From NCBI GenBank assembly GCA_027310535.1, contig DAIDAQ010000033.1:1-24526 (forward strand): 24,526 nt of DNA, given 5' to 3'. Within the stretch, counting starts at the first letter, position 1. The number at the start of each line of letters is the position of its first letter. The notes below the pieces were generated by a model. The model was not told the origin of the DNA and searched no databases. It saw only the letters and a program-made list of their open reading frames with translations. The translations under genes and the position numbers were made by a program. This document shows, one piece after another, positions 12,345-19,742 of the stretch. The DNA comes from Candidatus Micrarchaeaceae archaeon (GTDB lineage: Archaea; Micrarchaeota; Micrarchaeia; Micrarchaeales; Micrarchaeaceae).

Positions 12345-14903
12345 ATAAAGGAGTACAAAAGGCTCGGTGGCAGCGTCACACCAAAGAACTACAGGCTGTT
12401 TTTTGACATTGACATAGGTACGTTCAGGTTTGACGGAAGGGAGGAGATTGCGGTTTTTGCGTCAGAGCTGACAAAAGAGATAAGAATGTATTCCAACGGC
12501 CTCCGGATAAAGTCAGCCAATGTCCTCTTCAGGGGCAAAAAGATAAGCGCCAAAGCCTTCTCCGTGCAGAGGTCCCACAACCTTGTGCTCTCGCTCCCGT
12601 GCGCAATAAAGGGTAAGGCAACAATACTGCTCGAGTTCTCCGGCAGGAACAACGACCAGATGTATGGGTTTTACAGGAGCACCTATGCAAGCGGGAAGGC
12701 AAAGCGCTACGTGATAACCAGCGATTTCGAGCCTACCGACGCGCGCGCCATGTTCCCGTCCTTCGACGAACCGTCCTTCAAGGCCAGCTTCGATCTCACT
12801 GTGAGCATTGACAGGGGCATGTCTGCCATCTCCAACATGCCCATCAGGCGGGAGTATATATCCGCCGGGAAAAAAATGGTGGAGTTCGAAACCACCCCTC
12901 CGATGTCCACATATATATTCCATCTTAGCGTCGGTGCCTTCTCCTTCACTGAGAAAAGGGCCGGCAGGCTGCAGATAAGGCTTGCCACGCTCCGTGGCAG
13001 CTCTGACCCGTCGTTGCCGCTTGACTATGCTGCGAAGTTCATCGAATTTTATGAGTCCTACTTCGGTATAAAGTATCACCTGCCAAAGGTCGACATGATA
13101 GCGCTCCCAGACTTCCGCGCAGGAGCCATGGAGAATTGGGGGGCGATAACGTTCAGGGAGACAAGGCTGCTATGCGATGCATCTTTCCCGTCGGCGATAA
13201 AGGAGAGGGTTGCCGAAGTCATCGCGCACGAGCTAGCCCACCAGTGGTTCGGCGACCTGGTTACGATGAAATGGTGGGACGACCTCTGGCTCAATGAGAG
13301 CTTTGCAACGTTCATGAGCCAGAAGGCGATGGATGCCGTCTTTCCAGACTGGAAGATGAAAGACAGGTTCCTTGACATGGTTGCTGGCCCTGCCTTCACC
13401 GCGGATTCAGCGGGTTCAACCCACCCCATCAGTGTGAAGGTTGACGACGCTGAGCACATGGGTGAGCTTTTCGACGAGATAAGCTACGAGAAGGGTTGCA
13501 TGGTCCTCCACATGATAGAGAAATTTGTCGGCGAGAAGACCTTCAGGAAGGGGCTGCACAGGTACCTGATGCGGAACCGCTACTCCAACGCCTCAAAAGA
13601 GGACCTGTGGGGGGCACTGCAGGAGGAGTGCAGGAATGAGGGGAAGGGGAGAGACGTCGTCTCCTTCGCCAGGTCGTGGATAGAGCAGCCAGGCCATCCG
13701 GTTGTCAGCGTAAAACCAGCGGGCGATGCCCTTTCGGCAAAGCAGAGCAGGTTCATGACGTACGGCAGGCCGCCCAGGCAGCGATGGGTTGTCCCGTTGG
13801 AGTATTCAAGCAACGGGGCCACTGGCATGAAACTCATGCGCGATGAGTCGGCGCTGATAAGCAACCTAAAACAGCCGGCAAAACTTAATGCTAACCAGGA
13901 CTATTTCTACAGGGTAGAATATGGGAGGGATGTGACAGCCGCCCTTGGCGAGCGTGTCAAGCTCGGCAGCCTGAGCTACAGGGACGGCTGGGGGCTTGAG
14001 AACGACCTCTACTCGTTCATGATAGCATGCAGGGTAAGCCTTGACGCCTACCTGAACTTTGTGGAGAAGTACTGTACTGGCTCAGGGTATCCGCTCGCAT
14101 ACGGGACCTCGCTGCACCTTTCGTCGCTGCACGGCCTGCTCTACAACACCAGCAGGGAGGGCGATATAAAAGCGGTCAGCTCCTCATTCCACAAGCGCCT
14201 GCTGGATGAGTGTGGAATGGAGAAGACCGAGGGTGAGCCGAACTCTGTTATCTTCCTTCGCACAAGGGCGTTTTCGGCGCTGGGCCTCCTCGGGTATAAG
14301 CCTGTCATCGATGCTGCCGCCGCGTACATGAGGCCGCATGGCATCGGGGCAATCCCGCCTGACCTCAGGTCCTCTGTTTACTCTATAGCTGCGTGGAACG
14401 GCAGCGCCTCCACATTCTCGAGCCTGAAGGGCATGTATCTCAGAACCGTAGACCCAGTCGAGCGGGTCAGGCTGTTGCAGGCGCTCGGCATGTTCAGGGA
14501 ACAGGGGCTGGTAAGGGCGGCGCTCGGCTTCTCGTTTTCAAAAGCCGTAAGGCTGCAGGACAGCGCCTTTATACCCTCTGTGCTTTCGGGAAGGGCGCCG
14601 CGCAGCAGCGATGGCATACGCTCAGAGGCGAACCCTGCAGGAAGCCTCTATCTTTGGCAGTGGCTGCGCGGCAACTGGGGCTCCCTGGAAAAGAAGCTGC
14701 CAATGGAGACTCACATGCTGGACAAGGTTATGCGTTCGCTCTTCAATGTCTCCAGGAAGGACCAGCTTGCAGACATTGAGCGTTTCTTCTCCGGCCGCAG
14801 GGGCAGGCGCGCGGACATAGAGAAGACACTCAGGCTGGCAAAGGATTCGATAAGAGCGAACATAAGGTTCATGGAGCAAAACAAGATCAAACAATATAAA
14901 TAA
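12345..14903 (+). CDS. M1-family zinc aminopeptidase (tricorn interacting factor F2/F3-like)
   Basis: This is a protein of about 852 residues in the usual M1 size range. The exopeptidase motif GAMENWGAITFRETRLL lies at about 259-275. The zinc site is HELAH at 295-299, followed by 18 residues and the third ligand Glu in LNESFATF, a complete HExxH-x18-E. An ERAP-like helical C-terminal domain follows. Such enzymes trim peptides from the proteasome or tricorn to amino acids in the cytoplasm. The first ATG is at 12486, but the 47 codons before it encode YKRLGGSVTPKNYRLFFDID and FRFDGREEIAVF, the normal M1 N-terminal beta region. That part is therefore translated. With GGAGGTG at 12333-12339, the likely initiator is the ATA at 12345, a rare start codon. 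A sequence error creating the ATA cannot be excluded. Confidence 0.9.
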   Translation: MKEYKRLGGSVTPKNYRLFFDIDIGTFRFDGREEIAVFASELTKEIRMYSNGLRIKSANVLFRGKKISAKAFSVQRSHNLVLSLPCAIKGKATILLEFSGRNNDQMYGFYRSTYASGKAKRYVITSDFEPTDARAMFPSFDEPSFKASFDLTVSIDRGMSAISNMPIRREYISAGKKMVEFETTPPMSTYIFHLSVGAFSFTEKRAGRLQIRLATLRGSSDPSLPLDYAAKFIEFYESYFGIKYHLPKVDMIALPDFRAGAMENWGAITFRETRLLCDASFPSAIKERVAEVIAHELAHQWFGDLVTMKWWDDLWLNESFATFMSQKAMDAVFPDWKMKDRFLDMVAGPAFTADSAGSTHPISVKVDDAEHMGELFDEISYEKGCMVLHMIEKFVGEKTFRKGLHRYLMRNRYSNASKEDLWGALQEECRNEGKGRDVVSFARSWIEQPGHPVVSVKPAGDALSAKQSRFMTYGRPPRQRWVVPLEYSSNGATGMKLMRDESALISNLKQPAKLNANQDYFYRVEYGRDVTAALGERVKLGSLSYRDGWGLENDLYSFMIACRVSLDAYLNFVEKYCTGSGYPLAYGTSLHLSSLHGLLYNTSREGDIKAVSSSFHKRLLDECGMEKTEGEPNSVIFLRTRAFSALGLLGYKPVIDAAAAYMRPHGIGAIPPDLRSSVYSIAAWNGSASTFSSLKGMYLRTVDPVERVRLLQALGMFREQGLVRAALGFSFSKAVRLQDSAFIPSVLSGRAPRSSDGIRSEANPAGSLYLWQWLRGNWGSLEKKLPMETHMLDKVMRSLFNVSRKDQLADIERFFSGRRGRRADIEKTLRLAKDSIRANIRFMEQNKIKQYK
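14893..14901 (+). promoter_or_regulatory. TATA box for the gene at 14936
   Basis: AATATAAAT overlaps the end of the aminopeptidase gene and lies about 39 nt before the ATG at 14936. A start near 14922 leaves a short leader carrying TAAGG (14926-14930). Confidence 0.4.
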
Positions 14904-14935
14904 ATATCAAGCCAGCCACACTGTTTAAGGATTTG

Positions 14936-15622
14936 ATGCACTGCAAAATAATGCCGGCAAAGGGGGTCCGGGCAGCGGAGGCAGAGTATGCGTCAGCGGT
15001 CTCAGGGCTTCCAGAGCACCCAAGGGAGATGCTTGGGCTGCATTTCAGCTTCATCGAACAGAATTGCAGGCGGTTCTTCGCCCCGGACGGCAGGCCCAAG
15101 CCTGAGTGGGGTATGGTGTTCTCTGCTGGCAGCTGGAACGAAGCCAGGGAAAAGGCACGGAGGTCTGCGCCTTCGGCGGATGGTGGCAGTTGCACCAGTT
15201 CCACGATGGAAAGGTTCCTCGATGTGCTGGACCTGGTTATCCTGAACAACAGAAGGGACCATCTCGCCGAGCTGGTCCGCAGCAAGACCCTGAAGCCTGT
15301 CTTTGAGTTCATGAAGGCTGAGGCGTTCAAGTTCGACTTCTGCCTAAGCGTTCTGGTGCTCAGCGGGTACTACTGTACCGTCGCGGACATCGACTATCCC
15401 GAGAAGGATTCAATAAGGAACTACCTGTATGCAAGCAGGGAGATACTGGAGAAGGGCTATGCGCTCTATGGTGATAGCGACCGCGGCCCGATAGTTTATG
15501 CAGCCAACATGGCAGGCCGTGGTGGGCAGGACGCAGGGCGCGCAGCTTCGCCCTCATCGTTGAACAACTTCGATGCGTCGGACTCGCAGGGCTCACGCGC
15601 CGCCATGGCTCGCCGGCACTGA
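14936..15622 (+). CDS. Unrecognised helical protein
   Basis: This is a 228-residue, probably soluble protein. The central segment is strongly protein-like: FLDVLDLVILNNRRDHLAEL, LKPVFEFMKAEAFKFDFCL, LSGYYCTVADIDYP and NYLYASREILEKGYALYG. These are mostly helices with aromatic and cysteine residues. The C-terminal 40 residues are low-complexity Gly/Ala/Ser and probably disordered. The ATG at 14936 follows TAAGG by 5 bases; a TTG just before it and an ATG at 14951 are alternatives. The end overlaps, tail to tail, the last 30 bases of the convergent minus-strand gene. No family was recognised. Confidence 0.6.
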   Translation: MHCKIMPAKGVRAAEAEYASAVSGLPEHPREMLGLHFSFIEQNCRRFFAPDGRPKPEWGMVFSAGSWNEAREKARRSAPSADGGSCTSSTMERFLDVLDLVILNNRRDHLAELVRSKTLKPVFEFMKAEAFKFDFCLSVLVLSGYYCTVADIDYPEKDSIRNYLYASREILEKGYALYGDSDRGPIVYAANMAGRGGQDAGRAASPSSLNNFDASDSQGSRAAMARRH

Positions 15623-16117
15623 AGCCTGCAGTTCCTGCCTTTTCTTCTTGTGCCTGCCCATGCCGGGGGCTTTCGGCGGCTTCAGGCCGGGATAGAGCCT
15701 TGCCATAGCAGCCGGTGTTATGAAAGCCTCGTAGCCCGCATAAGCAAGGATCCTGTTTACAATGTACGGTTGTGCAAGCTTTGCCACTGTGTCGTCGGCG
15801 CATGCCTGCCTTACCCTGCCCTTTGCCTCCGCGCTTGAAAGGAAGCCCAGGGCGGTTGAAAGCACGCCTGGGCCTTTACCCCTGCCTCCGGCTGCCTCCT
15901 CCGCTATCCTGTCGAGTGCGTCTGTGTCTATGCCCAGTATCCTGTAAGCGCGGCTGTCCATCGCGGCTTTTATGGAAGCGAGGTGGTATGAGACCTCCTC
16001 CGGCTTAGTGAAGCCCCTGATTGCCAGCCTCTTTATCGATATCCAGTCCTTGTACTTCACCATGAAGTCGATGTACTCCTCCTGCTCATCCACGCTTACA
16101 CCGTCAACCCTGTACAA
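15593..16117 (-). CDS. Archaeal conserved protein, possibly DUF2666
   Basis: This 174-residue soluble protein opens with DEQEEYIDFMVKYKDWISIK, then a helical region with YHLASIKAAMDSRAYRILGI and a Gly-rich linker. A second half contains RQACADDTVAKLAQPYIVN, and a basic tail (GMGRHKKKRQ) follows. The KYKDW motif and archaeal context recall DUF2666, but this is from memory and uncertain. The start is TTG (16115-16117) inside the end of the upstream winged-helix gene, a 14-base overlap, so they are coupled. It is third in an operon led by ribosomal protein eL40, suggesting a translation- or growth-linked role. The basic tail could contact RNA. The 3' end overlaps the convergent gene by 30 bases. 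Confidence 0.6.
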   Translation of the reverse strand: MYRVDGVSVDEQEEYIDFMVKYKDWISIKRLAIRGFTKPEEVSYHLASIKAAMDSRAYRILGIDTDALDRIAEEAAGGRGKGPGVLSTALGFLSSAEAKGRVRQACADDTVAKLAQPYIVNRILAYAGYEAFITPAAMARLYPGLKPPKAPGMGRHKKKRQELQASVPASHGGA

Positions 16118-16322
16118 TGTAGTAGCCGGATGCCTTCTCCCTCGCTACCCTCTTGACCACTCCCTTCATCACCAGCGATGTAAGGGTGTTGTTAACGAGG
16201 CCCTTTGGCCTGTTGGTCTTCTTCATTATATCATCAGCCGTCTTTATCGCAGTGTCCTTTGTCGCCCCAAGGTCCTGCATAGCCTTGAGTATGTTCTGCT
16301 CTATCTGGGTCAATTCTGCCAT
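16104..16322 (-). CDS. Small winged-helix DNA-binding protein
   Basis: This 72-residue protein is essentially one winged helix-turn-helix. Helices TQIEQNILKAMQDLG and TADDIMKKTNRPKGLVNNTL are followed by LVMKGVVKRVAREKASGYYI, the recognition helix and wing. It is probably a transcription regulator or RNA-polymerase-associated factor. The ATG at 16320-16322 has a near-perfect SD (GGTGATCT on the minus strand, 16325-16332); an upstream five-codon extension was rejected for that reason. It lies 37 bases after the eL40 stop and overlaps the next gene's start, so the three form an operon. Confidence 0.75.
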   Translation of the reverse strand: MAELTQIEQNILKAMQDLGATKDTAIKTADDIMKKTNRPKGLVNNTLTSLVMKGVVKRVAREKASGYYIVQG

Positions 16323-16359
16323 AAGATCACCAAGCATAAGCTGTTGTCTATACTATACC

Positions 16360-16512
16360 TCACTTCTTCCTCTTGACTACCTTGTTCTTCGGCCTCATGG
16401 AGCTGTAACCGCACCTCCTGCACCTGATGGCGTTAAAGCTGTTCCTTCCCTTGCACTTCCTGCATATTTTCGTATGGCTGATTTCAGCATCTGCTACAGG
16501 GAATTTTCCCAT
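16360..16512 (-). CDS. rpl40e: Ribosomal protein eL40 (L40e)
   Basis: This 50-residue protein contains CRKCKGRNSFNAIRCRRCG, a zinc ribbon with two CxxC pairs and the spacing typical of L40e. The tail SSMRPKNKVVKRKK is basic, as in the family. It is a large-subunit ribosomal protein of archaea and eukaryotes, stand-alone here without a ubiquitin fusion. The ATG at 16510-16512 follows GGTGC; a longer frame reaching 16638 adds a non-native hydrophobic N-terminus and was rejected. It heads an operon with the winged-helix and possible DUF2666 genes. Confidence 0.9.
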   Translation of the reverse strand: MGKFPVADAEISHTKICRKCKGRNSFNAIRCRRCGYSSMRPKNKVVKRKK

Positions 16513-16605
16513 AAAAGCACCATTGCTAACTTTAGCTAATTTGCTATTAATTGGCCCGCAAAGCATAAAAAGCTTCAACCGCCCACTTATATCCACCGTG
16601 AGAAC
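16513..16605. promoter_or_regulatory. Divergent promoter region between eL40 and a small membrane protein
   Basis: This 93-base AT-rich spacer serves both strands. AGCATAAAAAGC (16562-16573) is TATA-like for the plus-strand gene at 16606, with GTGAG as SD. On the minus strand TTTTTATGC and AATTAATAG stand upstream of the eL40 start. The two promoters overlap, so the genes may be co-regulated or compete. Confidence 0.4.
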
Positions 16606-16890
16606 ATGGAAAGAAAAAGTGGCAAAATAGCAGAGCACATCTCGCGCTTACACACAATCTGGGCCAGCGTAAGGAGGGGGTGGTACGATTACCTCTCAAT
16701 ACCGGTTACTATGATAGCGTATGTTTCGATAATCGAGTACCTGGTTCTGAGCTTCATACCCCCGCTGAAGAACTTCCTGTCCGGAGGAGCGCTGCTTGCA
16801 GCAAGCGTTGCGCTCTTCCTGCTCGCCTGCTACCTGCTCGGCAAGAGGGCATCTTCGCCAGTGGATAGGAGGTGCAGCGGCAGCAGATAA
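16606..16890 (+). CDS. Small membrane protein with two TM helices
   Basis: This 94-residue protein has a charged amphipathic N-terminus (KIAEHISRLHTIWASVRRG), then hydrophobic segments at about 31-52 and 58-80, then a basic tail. It has no recognised family. The ATG at 16606 follows GTGAG at short distance and a TATA-like element about 40 nt upstream. It is divergent from eL40 and probably monocistronic. About 100 bases without a gene follow it, up to the convergent surface-protein gene. Confidence 0.55.
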   Translation: MERKSGKIAEHISRLHTIWASVRRGWYDYLSIPVTMIAYVSIIEYLVLSFIPPLKNFLSGGALLAASVALFLLACYLLGKRASSPVDRRCSGSR

Positions 16891-16986
16891 AAGCTATGGT
16901 AGCAATGGCGCGCCTGCCCACATGACCAGTTGCATTTGCCGTCATAGCATGGCTGCGCAGCATCTGCAATCCCGCAGGCAGCTATG

Positions 16987-17580
16987 CTAGGCGAACTTGA
17001 AGGCCAGAGCTATGACAGCGAACAGCACTATGACAGCTATTATGGAGACGTAAGCCGGTGCGCTGCCCTGGCCACCTGCTGCAGGCTGGTTAATGGTTGT
17101 TGCAGGGGCTGTCGAGCTGTACGGTATGCTGGTGCTCTGCACCGTAGTGTTCGGCCCTATAGAAGCAGGTGCTGTGGTGGCTGCAGACGAGACCGTCAGC
17201 AGGAAATCAGCAGGCGCGGTTGACGGGTCGTCGCCAGTTGCCGCGAACGTGACGCTGTAAGCCCCGGCTGGTGTTGATTGCGATGTCGTTATCGTCGCAG
17301 TGCCGCTGTAAGGCGGGTCGCCGTTTGGGTTGCTTATGCTCACGCTTATCCCGCTCTGCGAGAGTTCGGCCTGGTTTTGGACGATGAGTGTGGTACCCCA
17401 CGTGCTGCCGCTGGCCAGGTTGACTGTATAGGCGACAGAGACAGCCCCGGCTTGCGCCACTGATGCAGAGGTGGCGTTGAGTGATATGGATGATGTGCCA
17501 TAGCCAGTCTGTGCGAAAGAGAAGCCAGAGATGGCGAGCAGGCCTGCCAGCGATGCAAGTATTGCGTACGTCCTTGTCAT
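16987..17580 (-). CDS. Secreted, C-terminally anchored protein with Ig-like domain
   Basis: This 197-residue protein has a signal peptide (about 1-23, ending FSFA before QTGYG) and a beta-rich domain (about 30-130) with GAVSVAYTVNLASGSTWGTT and TPAGAYSVTFAATG, resembling bacterial or archaeal Ig-like/NEW3-type folds. A Ser/Thr/Pro-rich stalk (about 131-172) precedes a C-terminal TM anchor (about 173-196). It is therefore displayed on the cell surface. The ATG follows GTGATC in the four-base gap after the upstream small membrane protein gene, so the two are co-transcribed. The layout is a short version of the large surface protein at 21203-23650. Confidence 0.7.
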   Translation of the reverse strand: MTRTYAILASLAGLLAISGFSFAQTGYGTSSISLNATSASVAQAGAVSVAYTVNLASGSTWGTTLIVQNQAELSQSGISVSISNPNGDPPYSGTATITTSQSTPAGAYSVTFAATGDDPSTAPADFLLTVSSAATTAPASIGPNTTVQSTSIPYSSTAPATTINQPAAGGQGSAPAYVSIIAVIVLFAVIALAFKFA

Positions 17581-17584
17581 CCGA

Positions 17585-17761
17585 TCACTTCTTCTTCATG
17601 AAGCTGATGTCTACCCAGAGCCAGATCAGATCCGCTATGAATATTACCACGCCGAGCGCGAGCCATGTAGTGTCAAAGTAGCTCGTGTACGTCCAGTAGA
17701 TGTCCGCTATGCCTATTACCACTCCCATGAGGACCGCGAGCCCTCCTTTCACTCCAACCAT
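17585..17761 (-). CDS. Small two-TM protein co-transcribed with the anchored surface protein
   Basis: This 58-residue protein is almost entirely two hydrophobic helices (about 4-22 and 29-50) rich in Trp and Tyr (IYWTYTSYFDTTWLAL and IWLWVD), ending MKKK. The ATG at 17759-17761 follows a clear SD (GGTGA); a longer frame reaching 17965 lacks support. It may assist membrane insertion or anchoring of its partner (inferred). No family was recognised. Confidence 0.6.
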   Translation of the reverse strand: MVGVKGGLAVLMGVVIGIADIYWTYTSYFDTTWLALGVVIFIADLIWLWVDISFMKKK

Positions 17762-17791
17762 CTGTTCACCGCTCTTGTATCGAAGGGTAGT

Positions 17792-17799
17792 ATTAAAAG
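17792..17799 (-). promoter_or_regulatory. TATA box for the two-gene minus-strand operon
   Basis: CTTTTAAT on the minus strand lies about 34 nt before the ATG at 17761, which predicts a leader of about 9-10 nt containing the SD. Confidence 0.45.
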
Positions 17800-17901
17800 G
17801 GCACTGCATGGTAAGTTGGAGCACCCTATATGGTGCGCTGGCAGCCAAGCTCTGCCCCGCTCCTTTATCCCACCCGCCACCCTGCGGGAGCGCCCCATCT
17901 A

Positions 17902-17957
17902 TTGCATGCCTTCCATGCAAGGACTGCGCAACGGCAACCAATAAAAGCCTTGGTTGC
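17902..17957 (+). promoter_or_regulatory. Tandem palindromes flanking the flippase TATA box
   Basis: Two perfect inverted repeats lie close together. TTGCATG/CATGCAA (17902-17908 and 17914-17920) has a 5-base spacer. GCAACCAA/TTGGTTGC (17934-17941 and 17950-17957) has an 8-base spacer that holds most of the TATA-like AATAAAAGCC. A dimeric repressor bound there would block TBP. The next start is the flippase ATG at 18001, about 55 nt downstream. Confidence 0.5.
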
Positions 17958-18000
17958 AAAGGCATGCTGGAAGGATTGTTTTCTGATTGGCGCTGATACG

Positions 18001-19551
18001 ATGGAGGGCAGGGGGCACAGGAAGGGGGTCAGGGAGCTGGGGATAAAGGCCGCCCGCGGCGCGGCAATGTATGTGGGCGGGAACATCACAGGGTCGCTGG
18101 CAGTGCTTGCTCTCCTGATACTGCTCGCAAGGCTGCTCAGCCCGTCTGACTTCGGTGTGTACTCTATCGCGCTCGCGTTCTACACCCTGCTCTCGGGCAC
18201 GTACATTTTCGGCGTGGCGCTCAGGAAGGAGCTGCCGAACGTCAGGTCCAGGCAGATGGCACGCGACCTCGTGGCAAGCACTTATGCCGTCGCCCTGCTC
18301 GTCGCCCTCATTGTATCGGCTGCAGCCATGCTGTCCGGCGGCGCAATTGCAGTCTATGTCTACCGCATGCAGGGGCTTTACCTCCCGCTGCTTGAAGCTG
18401 CGGCGCTCGTCCCGCTATATGCGCTCTTCAATCTTGCCCTTGCAGCGCTGGCCGGGTTCGGGAAGACAAAGGCCCTGACCGTTCTCTATCTGATATACGC
18501 GTTCGCGCAGCTCTCCGCAAGCACGGCGTTTGTCGTCATGGGGTATGGCGTTGTCGGCGCCCTCGCAGGTCTTGCGATCAGCCTCGCCGTACCCGCGCTT
18601 CTTGGGCTGTATCTGGTTGCAAGGGAGGCTGGCGGCTTCGCGAGGCCTACAAAGAAGACGATGCGGTACGTAGCCAGATTCTCCTCCCCCCTGCTTGTGA
18701 CCAGCATGGCGAACCAGGGGCCGCCAAACTTTGCAATACTGCTGCTTGGCGTCTTTGCCACCACAGCAGTTGTGGGGAGCTATAACGCGGCGTTCAGGTT
18801 CGGCAACTCGATCAACGTGATACTGCTTTCGGCAAGCTATGTCCTCCTGCCCCTCTATTCGCGCACTGTTTCCGAGAAGCGCCTCTCCGGGGCTGCGGGC
18901 AAGATCTACAACGACAGCATCTACTACACCCTGCTCTTCCTACTGCCGCTTGTCGTTTATGTGACGCCGCTGTCGCAGCCACTGATGAGCCTGCTTTTCT
19001 CGAGCAAGTACGCCCTCGCCCCGCTATACTTCGCACTTATAGTAATCGGATCAACAGCAGGGATGTTCAACACCTATGCGAGCAACCTCGTGCTCGGCTA
19101 CGGCGACACAAGGAGGTTCATGTGGTACCAGCTTACTGCAATACTCGCGCAGCTTGCCCTCCTCTTCGCGCTCGTCCCTTCCTTCAGCGCCATCGGCGCG
19201 ATATTCGCCCTCTTCATAATCTCGCAGGTATTGATAAACCTCCTCTACATATACGCTCTTGACAGCCAGTTCAAGGTAAAGCATCGGTTCAATGAAGTGA
19301 TCAGGCTCACTCTTGTTTCAGCGCTCCTCATGGCGCTGCTCTACGGCGTTGCTACCCTGCTCAGCAGCGGCTACCTTGCGCTCCTGGTCAACCTGCTGCT
19401 TACTGTAGTCCTATTCCCGCCGCTCGCCGCGCTCTTTGGAGGGATAAGGAAGCGCAACCTCGCGTTCATAGAGGATGTTGCCGCCAGCCTGAAGATCGGA
19501 AAGGTTGTTGGCTACATGGCAAGATACACCTCACTCTTCGTGAGGGATTGA
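18001..19551 (+). CDS. Wzx-type polysaccharide/lipid-linked oligosaccharide flippase
   Basis: This 516-residue polytopic protein has about 12-14 TM helices. The N-terminal AAMYVGGNITGSLAVLALLI, then LARLLSPSDFGVYSIALAF, is the classic opening of the MOP/Wzx (RfbX) family. Other family-like features include SPLLVTSMANQGPPNFAILL, GSYNAAFRFGNSINVI and PLMSLLFSSKYALAP. Such proteins flip lipid-linked glycans across the membrane for surface polysaccharide or N-glycan assembly. The ATG at 18001 is chosen because the upstream in-frame region (to 17830) is not family-like. The SD is weak (GCTGATACG). Surface-protein genes nearby are plausible glycan acceptors (inferred). Confidence 0.85.
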   Translation: MEGRGHRKGVRELGIKAARGAAMYVGGNITGSLAVLALLILLARLLSPSDFGVYSIALAFYTLLSGTYIFGVALRKELPNVRSRQMARDLVASTYAVALLVALIVSAAAMLSGGAIAVYVYRMQGLYLPLLEAAALVPLYALFNLALAALAGFGKTKALTVLYLIYAFAQLSASTAFVVMGYGVVGALAGLAISLAVPALLGLYLVAREAGGFARPTKKTMRYVARFSSPLLVTSMANQGPPNFAILLLGVFATTAVVGSYNAAFRFGNSINVILLSASYVLLPLYSRTVSEKRLSGAAGKIYNDSIYYTLLFLLPLVVYVTPLSQPLMSLLFSSKYALAPLYFALIVIGSTAGMFNTYASNLVLGYGDTRRFMWYQLTAILAQLALLFALVPSFSAIGAIFALFIISQVLINLLYIYALDSQFKVKHRFNEVIRLTLVSALLMALLYGVATLLSSGYLALLVNLLLTVVLFPPLAALFGGIRKRNLAFIEDVAASLKIGKVVGYMARYTSLFVRD

Positions 19552-19565
19552 GAACTTGCGTCATC

Positions 19566-19573
19566 TTTTTATA
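19566..19573 (+). promoter_or_regulatory. TATA box of tRNA-Thr
   Basis: TTTTTATA lies about 32 nt before the mature 5' end at 19602, consistent with a start near 19595 and a short 5' leader for RNase P. Confidence 0.5.
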
Positions 19574-19601
19574 GGTTTGATATGTGATACTACTGTTTCT
19601 T

Positions 19602-19673
19602 GCCTCGGTAGCTCAATGGCAGAGCGCCTGTCTTGTAAACAGGAGGTTGAGGGTTCAATTCCCCCCCGGGGCT
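19602..19673 (+). tRNA. tRNA-Thr (anticodon TGT)
   Basis: A complete cloverleaf of 72 bases can be drawn. The acceptor GCCTCGG pairs with CCGGGGC (one T-G pair and otherwise Watson-Crick), the D-arm is GCTC/GAGC, and the anticodon stem CCTGT/ACAGG holds loop CTTGTAA (anticodon TGT, reading ACA). The variable loop is AGGTT, and the T-arm GAGGG/CCCCC holds loop TTCAATT. The discriminator base is T, as in many archaeal tRNA-Thr. CCA is not encoded and no intron is present. A decayed vapBC locus follows. Confidence 0.95.
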
Positions 19674-19742
19674 GCCTTGATATCCACCAGGCTCTGCGCA
19701 AGCTGTTTATACCTATCGTATATACCTTCTATACGTGGTTGC

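Noticed and set aside
12513..13459. Minus-strand frames opposite the aminopeptidase gene
   Set aside because: They run antisense to the conserved GAMEN and HELAH region and have no SD or recognisable domain.
16513..16638. Extended eL40 reading frame from 16638
   Set aside because: The added 42 residues are hydrophobic and unlike eL40, and GGTGC directly precedes the ATG at 16512.
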